Position numbers and translations under genes: made by a program
Part shown: positions 39,232 through 47,970 of the stretch, piece after piece
Layout of the letters: every line of letters starts with the position of its first letter
How positions within the stretch are numbered: position 1 is the first letter of the stretch
Notes under the pieces: model-generated
Databases searched by the model: none
The model's input: the letters and a program-made list of their open reading frames with translations, nothing else
Told to the model about the DNA's origin: nothing
From: Mesorhizobium sp. B2-8-5
GTDB lineage: Bacteria; Pseudomonadota; Alphaproteobacteria; Rhizobiales; Rhizobiaceae
Direction of reading: 5' to 3'
Assembly (NCBI RefSeq): GCF_006440675.2
Contig: NZ_CP083951.1
Span: 3,071,501 to 3,135,500 of the forward strand
DNA: 64,000 bases

Positions 39232-40293
39232 ATGGCCGACATCGTTTTCCGCAATGTCACGAAGCGCTACGGCAGCACGCTTGCCGTCAACGATGCTTCC
39301 TTCACCGTCAACGACAACGAGTTCTTCTGCTTCTTCGGGCCGCCGCTGTCCGGCAAGTCGACGATCCTGCGCCTGGTGCTGGGATTGGAAGCGCCGGATC
39401 AGGGCGAGATCCTGATCGGCGGCAAGCCGGTCAACAGCGTCTCGCCGGCCGAGCGCAACGTCGCCATGGTGTTCCAGAACCTGGCGCTGTTTCCGCATAT
39501 GAGCGCGCGCGACAATGTCCGCTTCCCGCTGGTCGAGCGGAAGGTGGCCGAGGCCGAGATAGAGAAGCGGCTGGCCGACGTCGCGGCCAAGCTGCACATC
39601 GGCCACATCCTGCACAAGCCGCCGGCGCAGCTTTCCGGCGGCGAGCGGCAGCGCGTGGCGATCGCGCGCGCTTTGGTGCGCGACCCGGCAGCCTATCTGA
39701 TGGACGATCCGATCTCGGCGCTCGATGCCAGGTTGCGCGAAGAGACGCGCGTCGAGCTGAAACGCATCCAGCGCGAGCTCGGCAAGACGCTGATCTATGT
39801 CACGCATGACCAGGAGGAGGCGATGTCGGTCGCCGACCGCATGGCGATCCTGGAAAATGGCCGGATCCGGCAGATCGGCGCGCCGGCCGAGATCTACGAT
39901 CGGCCGGCAAGCGCCTATGTGGCGCGCATGCTCGGCTCGCCGATGATGAACATCCTGCCGTCGGTGCGCGGCGTGGGTGGGATCGAGGCTGCTGAAGGGA
40001 CAATACGCATCACCGGTGCCAAGGCGCCGGCCGAGGCGATCGAGATCGGACTCAGGCCGGAAGACCTCAAGGTCCGGCCCTGGACGGACAACGGGACGGT
40101 GGAAGGCCGCCCGGCGCGGGTGTTCGAGGTCGAGCCGCTCGGCGGCTACACCGTGGTGACGCTCGCGGCAGGGCAAGCGCGGCTTAGGGCACTGCTGCGC
40201 GGCCAGCCCGATATCAGGCCGGATGCGATGGTGACGATATCCTGCGAGCCGGGTCGCGTGCATTATTTCGGCCAGGATGGAGGCGCGCTGTGA
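39232..40293 (+). CDS. ABC transporter ATPase B with Walker-B Glu-to-Asp change
   Basis: 353 residues. Walker A is unusual but functional in form (GPPLSGKST, 36-44). The signature is canonical (LSGGERQ, 134-140). Walker B reads YLMDDPISALD, with Asp159 where the catalytic Glu is expected. TOBE-like C-terminal domain from about 260. Combined with ATPase A, one composite ATP site is consensus (A Walker with B signature) and the other degenerate (B Walker with A signature). Confidence 0.9.
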   Translation: MADIVFRNVTKRYGSTLAVNDASFTVNDNEFFCFFGPPLSGKSTILRLVLGLEAPDQGEILIGGKPVNSVSPAERNVAMVFQNLALFPHMSARDNVRFPLVERKVAEAEIEKRLADVAAKLHIGHILHKPPAQLSGGERQRVAIARALVRDPAAYLMDDPISALDARLREETRVELKRIQRELGKTLIYVTHDQEEAMSVADRMAILENGRIRQIGAPAEIYDRPASAYVARMLGSPMMNILPSVRGVGGIEAAEGTIRITGAKAPAEAIEIGLRPEDLKVRPWTDNGTVEGRPARVFEVEPLGGYTVVTLAAGQARLRALLRGQPDIRPDAMVTISCEPGRVHYFGQDGGAL

Positions 40294-40328
40294 CGGCGGC
40301 CGCGAGGAAAGAATTTTGGGAGGAAGAG

Positions 40329-41417
40329 ATGGCAGGCAAAGGCTTCGAGCCGGACGTCAAGGTTCGCACCAGGGATTACAAAATCGGCTGCGTCGGCGCC
40401 GGCATGATCATGGCCGAGTGCCATCTGGCGGCTTACAAGGAAGCCGGCTTTCCGGTGGTGGCGATCGCCTCGCGCACAAAGGCGAATGCTGAGAAGGTCG
40501 CCACCCGCTGGGACATTCCGACCGTTCACGACACGCCCGAAAAGCTGATCGAGGATACCAACGTCGACATCATCGACCTGGCATTTCCGCCGGACCAGCA
40601 GCCGGCGCTGATCCGCCACGCGCTGAAGCAGAAGCATATCAAGGCGATCCTGGCGCAGAAGCCCCTGGCGCTGTCGGTCGAGGAAGCCGTCAAACTACGC
40701 GACGAGGCGGCGAAGGCCGGCAAGATCCTCTCGGTCAACCAGAACATGCGCTACGACCAGTCGATGCGCGTGTTGAAGCAGATCATCGACAGCGGCGCGC
40801 TCGGCGACATCGTCTTCGCGCAGATCGACATGCACGCGATCCCGCATTGGCAGACCTTCCTTCAGGGCTACGACCGGCTGACGCTCGCCAATATGAGCGT
40901 GCACCATCTCGACGTGCTGCGCTTCCTGTTCGGCGATCCGGACGAGATCACGACGCTTACGCGCAAGGACCCGCGTACTCAGTTCGACCATTCCGACGGC
41001 ATCACCGTGTCGACGCTGCGCTTCCCGTCGGGTGTGCTTGCCGTGTCGCTCGAGGACGTGTGGTCCGGCCCGCGTCAGGACGGCTACAAGGACGACCAGC
41101 ACATCAACTGGCGCGTCGACGGCACGAAGGGCGTCGCCAAGGGCACGATCGGCTGGCCGACCGGTGCCGCCTCGACGCTGACCTACGCTTCGGCCGAGAC
41201 GACCGGCGGCGAATGGGTGAGCCCGAGCTGGGAAACGATGTGGTTCCCGCACGCCTTCATCGGCGTCATGGAGCAGTTGCAGCACGCGGTGAAGACCAGC
41301 ACGCCGCCGGCGCTCTCCGTCGCCGACAACGTCAAGACCATGGCGCTGGTCGAGGCAGGCTACCGCTCGATGGCCTCGGGCCGCACGGTCAAGCTCTCCG
41401 AAATCCCGACAAACTGA
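40329..41417 (+). CDS. Gfo/Idh/MocA-family oxidoreductase
   Basis: NAD(P)-dependent sugar or cyclitol dehydrogenase, 362 residues. The Rossmann motif GCVGAGMIMAECH follows the short N-terminal leader. The family EKP motif appears as AQKP with the catalytic Lys retained, and the second domain has NMSVHHLDVLRFLFG with the expected His-Asp pair. The start at 40329 is set by GGAGG five bases upstream. In this operon it is the counterpart of rhizopine MocA or inositol dehydrogenase, oxidising a ring hydroxyl. Confidence 0.88.
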   Translation: MAGKGFEPDVKVRTRDYKIGCVGAGMIMAECHLAAYKEAGFPVVAIASRTKANAEKVATRWDIPTVHDTPEKLIEDTNVDIIDLAFPPDQQPALIRHALKQKHIKAILAQKPLALSVEEAVKLRDEAAKAGKILSVNQNMRYDQSMRVLKQIIDSGALGDIVFAQIDMHAIPHWQTFLQGYDRLTLANMSVHHLDVLRFLFGDPDEITTLTRKDPRTQFDHSDGITVSTLRFPSGVLAVSLEDVWSGPRQDGYKDDQHINWRVDGTKGVAKGTIGWPTGAASTLTYASAETTGGEWVSPSWETMWFPHAFIGVMEQLQHAVKTSTPPALSVADNVKTMALVEAGYRSMASGRTVKLSEIPTN

Positions 41418-41477
41418 ATCAACCCAATCAACTGAAATTACTGGCAACTGAATCGCTTACAGGGAGGAATTCACATC

Positions 41478-42392
41478 ATGATGCAGGCAGGTATTTTCAC
41501 GGGCTATTTCCCGTACGGCCTCGAAGAGACGGCGCAAAAGATCCGCGGCCTCGGTTTCAACACGGTGCAGCTCGATCTGCATTTCAAGGATGTCGACCTG
41601 TCGGCCGGCCAGATCACCAAGGACAAGGCGAAGAAGGTGCGCGACACCTTCCGCGACCATAACCTGCCGGTCTGCTGCGTGTCGGGCTATACGAACATCA
41701 TCCACCCGGACAAGGCGGAGCGCGAGAAGCGTGTCGGCTATCTCAAGGAGATCATCCGCAACGCCCGGCATTTCGGCTCGCCTTACGTGATCTCGGAGAC
41801 CGGCACCTACAACACCGAGTCCGACTGGGTGCATCACCCGAAGAACAAGACCGAGGAAGGTTTCGAGGAATGCCGCAAGGTGATCGCCGACCTTGCACAG
41901 ACGGCTTACGACCACGGCGCGGTGTTCCTGCTCGAAACCTATGTCAACAATGTCGTCGGCTCGGTCGAGGAAACGGTGAAGATGTTCGCGCAGGTCGACC
42001 ATGCCGGCCTTGGCCTGCTGATGGATCCGACCAACTATTTCGAGACCCACAACATCGACCGGATGGACCAGATCCTCAACCAGGTCTTCGACACGCTGAC
42101 CGACAAGATCAGAATAGCCCACGCCAAGGACGTGAAGCGCTCGGGCGACGACAAGTCCGAGAAGCATGCCGATATCGGCGACGCCGACGCGATGGAAAGC
42201 CACACCTTCCGCGGTGTCGGCGAAATCGAACTGCCGGCGCCGGGCCTCGGCTCGCTGAACTACGACCTCTATCTTCAGCGGCTCGCCGAAAAGCATCCGA
42301 ACATCCCGATGATCATCGAGCATCTGTCGGAAGACGACGTGCCGCGCGCCAAGAAGTTCCTCGACGGGAAGCTGCGCGCCAGCGGTCTGTGA
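41478..42392 (+). CDS. sugar phosphate isomerase/epimerase (MocC/IolE-like)
   Basis: 304-residue TIM-barrel protein of the AP_endonuc_2 superfamily. Metal-ligand candidates are Glu in VFLLETYVNN, Asp in LLMDPTNYFE, His in RIAHAKDVK and Glu in MIIEHL. GGGAGGA precedes the start. The family includes IolE (inosose dehydratase) and MocC of rhizopine catabolism. The adjacent Gfo/Idh/MocA gene makes a dehydrogenase-plus-dehydratase/isomerase pair likely. It is followed by a strong hairpin. Confidence 0.85.
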   Translation: MMQAGIFTGYFPYGLEETAQKIRGLGFNTVQLDLHFKDVDLSAGQITKDKAKKVRDTFRDHNLPVCCVSGYTNIIHPDKAEREKRVGYLKEIIRNARHFGSPYVISETGTYNTESDWVHHPKNKTEEGFEECRKVIADLAQTAYDHGAVFLLETYVNNVVGSVEETVKMFAQVDHAGLGLLMDPTNYFETHNIDRMDQILNQVFDTLTDKIRIAHAKDVKRSGDDKSEKHADIGDADAMESHTFRGVGEIELPAPGLGSLNYDLYLQRLAEKHPNIPMIIEHLSEDDVPRAKKFLDGKLRASGL

Positions 42393-42399
42393 GATCGCA

Positions 42400-42427
42400 G
42401 GGCGCCGCCCGTTCCGGAGCGGCGCCC
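42400..42427 (+). terminator. GC-rich hairpin before the second binding-protein gene
   Basis: GGGCGCCGC (42400-42408) pairs perfectly with GCGGCGCCC (42419-42427); an inner CCG/CGG pair adds to it. No T-run follows. It separates the CUT1 importer/enzyme part from the CUT2 importer part of the run and may modulate read-through. Confidence 0.55.
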
Positions 42428-42453
42428 GCATTTGCAAGATAGGAGGAAACGAG

Positions 42454-43398
42454 ATGTTGAAGTTTGGATTGAAGCTGGCGGCCGCGGCCGCCGTGTTCGC
42501 CAGCGTCGCGTTCGGCTCGGCGGCGCAGGCCGCTGACGGCCAGAAGACGTTCTATCTTTTGTCACATGGCGGCCCGTCCGACGCGTTCTGGATCGACTGG
42601 AACGCCGGCGCGACCAAGGCCTGCGACCAGCTCAAGGTGACCTGCAAGATCTCTTTCAGCGGCGGCGACATGGCGGCCCAGAAAGAGGCTTTCAACTCGG
42701 CGCTGGCCGCCAAACCGGACGGCATCGCCACGACGTCAGCGCAGCCCGGGCTGTGGACCGAGGAAGTGAAGGCCGCCAAGGCTGCCGGCATACCGATCGT
42801 GTTCTTCAACACGGACGACCCGGCGACCGGCCGCCAGGCCTATGTCGGCGCCGACCTCAAGGAAGCCGGCGCCATCTGGGCGAAATATCTCGTCGACCGC
42901 AAGATGGTGAAGCAGGGCGACAAGGTGTTCCTGCCGGTCGAGGTTCCGGGCGCCAGCTACCAGCAGCTCGAGACGGAAGGCATCGCCGGCGTCTTCGATC
43001 CGCTTGGCATCAAGTATGACGTGGTCGACTGCGGCACCGATCCGGCCGGCATCATCGCCAAGATGACCGACTACATGGTCGCCAACAATCCGCCGGCGAT
43101 CATCGCGCTGGGCGACTCCGTGGCGGCCAGCGTCAAGCGGGTGTTCGACGGCGCCGGCATTCCGGCCGGCAAGATCCCGGTGGTCGGCTGGGGCAATTCC
43201 AAGGAGACGGCGCAGGCGGTGAAGGACGGCTTCGTCAACGCCGCCGCCTGGCAGTATCCCTCGGCGCAAGGCTTCATGCCTGTCGCGCTGCTCGGGCTTG
43301 CTGCTTCGGGCGAGCCGATCGGCTACGACATCCACACCTTCGGCCTCTACGACGCCTCCAGCGTCGAGCCGATCCTGAAGCTCTACGACAAGAAGTGA
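42454..43398 (+). CDS. sugar ABC transporter substrate-binding protein (ribose/MocB class)
   Basis: Periplasmic Peripla_BP_4 protein, 314 residues, signal peptide to AAQA|AD near residue 27. The mature start KTFYLLSHGGPSDAFWIDWNAGA and GIPIVFFNTDDPATGRQAYVG mark the class. AGGAGG precedes the start. Rhizopine MocB is of this class, but the similarity cannot be scored here. It is the second binding protein in the same gene run, serving the CUT2 importer, and is followed by a perfect 11-bp-stem hairpin. Confidence 0.88.
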   Translation: MLKFGLKLAAAAAVFASVAFGSAAQAADGQKTFYLLSHGGPSDAFWIDWNAGATKACDQLKVTCKISFSGGDMAAQKEAFNSALAAKPDGIATTSAQPGLWTEEVKAAKAAGIPIVFFNTDDPATGRQAYVGADLKEAGAIWAKYLVDRKMVKQGDKVFLPVEVPGASYQQLETEGIAGVFDPLGIKYDVVDCGTDPAGIIAKMTDYMVANNPPAIIALGDSVAASVKRVFDGAGIPAGKIPVVGWGNSKETAQAVKDGFVNAAAWQYPSAQGFMPVALLGLAASGEPIGYDIHTFGLYDASSVEPILKLYDKK

Positions 43399-43404
43399 GG
43401 AACT

Positions 43405-43432
43405 GGCGCCCGCCGCGTGAACGGCGGGCGCC
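43405..43432 (+). terminator. perfect 11-bp-stem hairpin after the second binding-protein gene
   Basis: GGCGCCCGCCG and CGGCGGGCGCC pair perfectly around CGTGAA, six bases after the stop, with no T-run. It lies where malE-like intercistronic stabilisers sit, between binding protein and permease. A GTG inside the loop (43417) would extend the permease but is unlikely as a start for this reason. Confidence 0.6.
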
Positions 43433-43443
43433 ACGCAGCAAGC

Positions 43444-44463
43444 ATGGTTCAACAGGTCATGGCAGTCACCGCGGAAGACGGCGCACGAGGGGCAAGGAGC
43501 AGGTCGAGGCTGATGCGCTCGCCGCAATTCTCGTCTTTCGTCATTCTCATCATGCTTCTCGTGGTGTTCGGCGTCGCCGACAGCAATTTCCTGTCGCCGC
43601 TCAACATCTCCAACATGATGGCGTTCCTGCCGGAGCTCGGCATCATCGCGCTCGGCATGACGCTGCTTCTGACTGCCGGCGAATTCGACCTGTCGGTCGG
43701 CGCGGTGTTCGGCCTGGCGCCGGTGGTGGTGATGCTGCTGGTGCAGAACGCCGGCGTCGATATCGGCGTGGCGCTGCTGGCCGGACTTTTGCTGTGCATC
43801 GTCATCGGCGCGATCAACGGCGTGATCGTCACCAAGATCGGCATCTCGTCCTTCCTGGTGACGCTGTCGATGCTTTTGATCGTGCGGGGTGCGGCGCTCT
43901 ACATCACGCAGGGCTTTCCGCTGAAGTCATGGGACCAGCCCGGGTTTTTCGTCACGCTGCTCGCCGGCAGCTTCAATGTCGGTTCGTTCCGCTTCTACAC
44001 CTCGCTGTGGTGGTTCATCGGCCTGTCGCTGCTTGCGATCTACATCCTGCGCTACGCCAAGCTCGGCAACTGGATCAGCGCCATCGGCTCCAACCGCAAC
44101 GCGGCGGTGGCGCGCGGCGTGCCGGCCGACGCGGTCAAGATCTGGCTGTTCGTCCTGACCTCGGTGCTCGCCGGGCTCGCCGGCATGATCAGCGCCTTCC
44201 GCATTTCGGCGGCTTCGCCGGTGGCAGGAACCGGCTATGAGCTCGAAGTGATCGCCATGGTCGTGGTCGGCGGCACGGCGCTGACCGGCGGTCGCGGCAC
44301 CATCCTCGGCACCATCGTCGGCGCGCTGATGCTGCGCGCGATCCGCAACGGCATCGTGCTCGTCGGCGTGCCCGGGCTCGCCTACAACATCTTCGTCGGC
44401 GTCATCATCCTCGCCATGCTCATCCTGCACGCACTGCTGCAGAAAAACGCCGCAAGGAGCTGA
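43444..44463 (+). CDS. sugar ABC transporter permease (RbsC class)
   Basis: About 339 residues. GMTLLLTAGEFDLSVGAVFGLAPV and GGTALTGGRGTILGTIVGALML are CUT2 permease landmarks; about ten hydrophobic segments. The start is uncertain: ATG 43444 is used, ATG 43459 (AGG upstream) is an alternative, and GTG 43417 falls in a hairpin loop. It overlaps the ATPase start by one base. Confidence 0.88.
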   Translation: MVQQVMAVTAEDGARGARSRSRLMRSPQFSSFVILIMLLVVFGVADSNFLSPLNISNMMAFLPELGIIALGMTLLLTAGEFDLSVGAVFGLAPVVVMLLVQNAGVDIGVALLAGLLLCIVIGAINGVIVTKIGISSFLVTLSMLLIVRGAALYITQGFPLKSWDQPGFFVTLLAGSFNVGSFRFYTSLWWFIGLSLLAIYILRYAKLGNWISAIGSNRNAAVARGVPADAVKIWLFVLTSVLAGLAGMISAFRISAASPVAGTGYELEVIAMVVVGGTALTGGRGTILGTIVGALMLRAIRNGIVLVGVPGLAYNIFVGVIILAMLILHALLQKNAARS

Positions 44464-45242
44464 TGATGATGCAGGAAGTGCTCCGGCTGCAGAATCTGCA
44501 AAAATCCTTCGGCAGCGTGCGCGCGCTGAAGAATGCCTCGCTGACGCTCAAGGAAGGCGAAGTGGTGGCGCTGCTTGGCGACAACGGCGCCGGCAAATCG
44601 ACGCTGATCAAGGCGATCTCGGGCGTTTTCCCGATCGATCGCGGCGACATCTATGTGCGCGGCGAAAAGGTCTCGATCCGCTCGACGCGCGAGGCGATGG
44701 ACCTCGGCATCGAGACCATCCACCAGGACACATCGCTTGCGCCGGACCTCAGCATCGCGCGCAACCTGTTCCTTGGCCGCGAGCCGGTCAATCTCAAATG
44801 GCTGGGCGTCTTCGCGCCGCTCGACCTCGCCAAGCTGCGCAATGCTGCCTCAGCGCTGCTGAAGCGCGTCGGCATCTCGAAGAAGCTCGACGCCGACGCG
44901 TTGGTCTCGACGCTTTCCGGCGGCGAGCGGCAGTCGATCGCGATCTCGCGCGCCATGCAGTTCGCCGCCAAGGTGATCATCCTCGACGAGCCGACCAACA
45001 ATCTCGGCGTCGAGGAAACGCATGGCGTGCTGCGCTTCGTCAAAGAGATGCGCGAGGCCGGGCATTCGGTGCTGTTGATCACCCACAACATCCACCATGT
45101 GTTCGAGGTCGCCGACCGCATCATCGTCATGCGCCGCGGCGAGATCGTCGCAGAGCAGACGGTCGCCGACACCGATCTCTTGACGGTGGAAAGCCTGATA
45201 ACCGGCGCCGACCTGTCGGCCCTGATGAAAAGGGCGCAGTGA
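44463..45242 (+). CDS. sugar ABC transporter ATP-binding protein (single-NBD, CUT2 type)
   Basis: 259 residues, single nucleotide-binding domain. Walker A GDNGAGKST, signature LSGGERQ, Walker B VIILDEPTNNL, switch LITHNIHH. Several start codons are stacked (ATGATGATG). It completes the second importer with the ribose-class binding protein and permease upstream. Confidence 0.9.
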   Translation: MMMQEVLRLQNLQKSFGSVRALKNASLTLKEGEVVALLGDNGAGKSTLIKAISGVFPIDRGDIYVRGEKVSIRSTREAMDLGIETIHQDTSLAPDLSIARNLFLGREPVNLKWLGVFAPLDLAKLRNAASALLKRVGISKKLDADALVSTLSGGERQSIAISRAMQFAAKVIILDEPTNNLGVEETHGVLRFVKEMREAGHSVLLITHNIHHVFEVADRIIVMRRGEIVAEQTVADTDLLTVESLITGADLSALMKRAQ

Positions 45243-45246
45243 CGGC

Positions 45247-46428
45247 ATGGTGAAGCTCTACGAACAAACGCTTTCGCGCCGGCAGGTCGCCGAACGCTCC
45301 GGCATGCTGTCGCAATTCGCCGGGGTGCGGCTGATGACGCTTGGCGACGGCGTCGAGCGTGGCATCCGCATGCTCGAGTTCCGCACCGGCTCGGGCCTGC
45401 GCTTCACCGCGTTGGTCGACCGCGCGCTCGACATCGCCGATTGCGAGTACAAGGGCCAAGCGATCGGCTGGCATTCGCCGAGCGGGTTTCGCAACCCAGG
45501 CCTGCACGATTATGAAGGCGAGGACGGCTTTGCCTGGGGACGGTCCTTCTCCGGCCTGCTGGTCACCTGCGGCCTCGACCACATTCTCGGCCGCAACGAG
45601 GTGCCGGCCGAAAACTACAATTATCCCGGACGCAAGACCGTGACGCATTCGCTGCATGGGCGCATCGGCACCATTCCGGCGCGGCTCACCGGCTATGGCG
45701 AGGCCTGGAACGGCGACCGCTGCGTGCTGTGGGCGGAAGGCATCGTCCAGCAGGCGAGCGTGTTCGGCGAGGATCTGCACCTCATCCGCCGCATCGAGGC
45801 CGATGTCGGCGGCAGCGAGATCCGGCTCTCGGACCGTGTCGTCAATCACGGCTTCCACCGCACGCCGCATATGTATTTCTACCATGTCAATGTCGGGCAT
45901 CCGTTGCTCGACAAAGGCTCGCGCTATTTGGCGCCGATCCGCGACGTCGTCTGGGCCGCGCATGCCGGCGAGCGTTACGAGGCGCAGAAGATCGGCTACC
46001 GCACCATGCCTGAGCCACAATTCGGCTTCAGCGAGCAGGTCTGGCAGCATGAGCTGGGCGCCGACGCCACGGGCGAGGTGCCGGTGGCTGTCGTCAACGA
46101 CCGGCTCGGCCTCGGCTTCGAGGTCGTCACCCGCAAGGACCAGTTGCCTTGCTGTTACGAGTGGCAGAATTTTCAGGCTGGGCAGTATGCGCTTGGCATC
46201 GAGCCGTCGACGCACCATGTGCTCGGCAATCTCGCCGCGCGCGAGCGTGGCGAGATGATCTGGCTGGAGCATGACGAAACCCGTGCCTATGACGCGGTGT
46301 TCCGCGTTCTCGACGGCAAGGAGGCGATTGCTGGCGCTGAACGCAGGATCGCGGCCATCGCCCGCCAGCCCGAGCAGGATTATCCTCAGCCGTCCGGCAA
46401 TTTCCCAAGACTGGCGGGCAGGGCATGA
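45247..46428 (+). CDS. DUF4432 family protein (aldose-1-epimerase-like fold)
   Basis: 393 residues. Motifs of the DUF4432 galactose-mutarotase-like family are visible: GLRFTALVDRALDIADCEYKG, GLLVTCGLDH, HSLHGRIGTIPA, and FYHVNVGHPLLD. Such proteins occur in sugar-catabolic operons and probably isomerise or bind a cyclic sugar; no precise reaction is established to my knowledge. It begins four bases after the ATPase stop and so belongs to the same transcript. Confidence 0.8.
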   Translation: MVKLYEQTLSRRQVAERSGMLSQFAGVRLMTLGDGVERGIRMLEFRTGSGLRFTALVDRALDIADCEYKGQAIGWHSPSGFRNPGLHDYEGEDGFAWGRSFSGLLVTCGLDHILGRNEVPAENYNYPGRKTVTHSLHGRIGTIPARLTGYGEAWNGDRCVLWAEGIVQQASVFGEDLHLIRRIEADVGGSEIRLSDRVVNHGFHRTPHMYFYHVNVGHPLLDKGSRYLAPIRDVVWAAHAGERYEAQKIGYRTMPEPQFGFSEQVWQHELGADATGEVPVAVVNDRLGLGFEVVTRKDQLPCCYEWQNFQAGQYALGIEPSTHHVLGNLAARERGEMIWLEHDETRAYDAVFRVLDGKEAIAGAERRIAAIARQPEQDYPQPSGNFPRLAGRA

Positions 46429-46489
46429 GCGCGACAATTATCCATAGCAAGCCCTCCGGCCGGCGGACCGGATTTGATTGGAGACCGAT

Positions 46490-47581
46490 GTGACGATGGC
46501 AAACAAGCGCGACTACAGCCTTGTCGGCGACAGCACCCGCCGGGCGATCGAGACCGGACTTGCCTCGGCCGAGTGGTATCACACCGACGTGGCGCGCAAG
46601 ACCATGAAGGAATTGATGCAGCGCTCGGACGGGCCGGCGATCCGCGACACCATCATCTGGATCGCCGCGATCCTGGGCTCGGCCGCCGGCATTGTCTGGT
46701 TCTGGGGCACCTGGTGGGTCGTGCCGTTCCTGTTCGTCTATGGCGTGCTCTATGGCTCTTCGAGCGACTCGCGCTGGCACGAATGCGGCCATGGCACTGC
46801 CTTCCGCACGCGCTGGATGAACGACGTCGTCTATCACATCGCTTCGTTCATGCTGATGCGCAATCCGGTGCAGTGGCGCTGGAGCCACGCACGCCATCAC
46901 ACCGACACCATCATCGTCGGCCGCGACGCCGAGATCGCGGTGATGCGGCCGCCGGATCTCATCAAGGCGGCTTTGGCCTTCACCGGAATCCTCGATTTCC
47001 GCTATTCGTTGCCGACGCTGGTGCGCCAGGCCTTCGGCACATTGTCGGACGACGAGAAGAGCTACATCCCGGAGATGGAGCAGCACAAGGCGGTGACCGC
47101 GGCGCGCTGGCATATCGCGGTCTATGTTGCGACGATCGCTGTCGCGATCGTGCTTAAATCATGGATACCGCTCGTATTGATTGGCCTGCCGCGCCTCTAC
47201 GGCACCTGGCACATGGTGACGACCGGTCTATTGCAGCATATCGGGTTGGCCGACAACGTCACCGACCATCGGCTCAACACCCGCACCGTCTATATGAACC
47301 CCATCAGCCGGTTCATCTACTGGAACATGAACTACCATGTGGAGCACCACATGTTTCCGATGGTGCCCTACCACGCGCTGCCGAAACTGCATGAACTGAT
47401 CAAGCACGATCTGCCGGTGCCGAACCCGTCGATGTGGCACGCCTATCGCGAGGTCTGGCCGGTGCTGCTCAGGCAGCTGAAATATGAGGACTATTATCTC
47501 AAGCGCGAATTGCCGCCGACGGCAAAGCCCTATCGCGGCGAATTTCATGATCTCGACATAACGGCCGCGGCCGCCGAATAG
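46490..47581 (+). CDS. membrane di-iron oxygenase/desaturase, MocD-like
   Basis: Integral-membrane fatty-acid-desaturase-fold enzyme, 363 residues. The three histidine boxes are intact: HECGH (97-101), HARHH (133-137) and HVEHH (283-287). Hydrophobic segments surround residues 52-92, 200-225 and others. The neighbouring Rieske ferredoxin and MocA/MocC-like enzymes match the rhizopine mocD-mocE arrangement, in which MocDE(F) is proposed to O-demethylate 3-O-methyl-scyllo-inosamine. A GTG start at 46490 has GGAG six bases upstream; ATG 46496 is an alternative. The substrate may be another O-methyl sugar. Confidence 0.82.
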   Translation: MTMANKRDYSLVGDSTRRAIETGLASAEWYHTDVARKTMKELMQRSDGPAIRDTIIWIAAILGSAAGIVWFWGTWWVVPFLFVYGVLYGSSSDSRWHECGHGTAFRTRWMNDVVYHIASFMLMRNPVQWRWSHARHHTDTIIVGRDAEIAVMRPPDLIKAALAFTGILDFRYSLPTLVRQAFGTLSDDEKSYIPEMEQHKAVTAARWHIAVYVATIAVAIVLKSWIPLVLIGLPRLYGTWHMVTTGLLQHIGLADNVTDHRLNTRTVYMNPISRFIYWNMNYHVEHHMFPMVPYHALPKLHELIKHDLPVPNPSMWHAYREVWPVLLRQLKYEDYYLKRELPPTAKPYRGEFHDLDITAAAAE

Positions 47582-47626
47582 GCGTGGCGCAGCAATCCAG
47601 AGAAAGACGATGGCCGGAGAGGGACG

Positions 47627-47941
47627 ATGGCGGAGTGGGTCGAAGCATGCGCGATCGGCGATGTGGACGAGGAGGATGTGATCCGCTTCGACCATGGCGG
47701 CCGTACCTTCGCGATCTACCGCTCGCCGGATAATGATTTCTTCGCGACCGATGGGTTCTGCACCCATGAAAAGGCCCATCTGGCAGACGGGCTGGTGATG
47801 GACGACATCATCGAATGCCCCAAGCACAATGGCCGCTTCAACTACAAGACCGGCCAGGCCAAGGGCGCGCCGGTCTGCGTCGACCTCAAGACCTATCGGG
47901 TCAAGGTCGAGGCCGGTAAGGTGATGATCGATATCGGCTGA
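47627..47941 (+). CDS. Rieske [2Fe-2S] ferredoxin, MocE-like
   Basis: 104 residues. Cluster ligands are Cys45-x-His47 and Cys64-x2-His67 (FCTHEKAHL and ECPKHNGRF). It probably delivers electrons to the di-iron oxygenase encoded just upstream. No ferredoxin reductase (MocF-like) gene is found in the run, so electrons must come from a reductase elsewhere. Confidence 0.9.
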   Translation: MAEWVEACAIGDVDEEDVIRFDHGGRTFAIYRSPDNDFFATDGFCTHEKAHLADGLVMDDIIECPKHNGRFNYKTGQAKGAPVCVDLKTYRVKVEAGKVMIDIG

Positions 47942-47970
47942 AAGCCGTCAGACAAAAACGGGATGTACCG

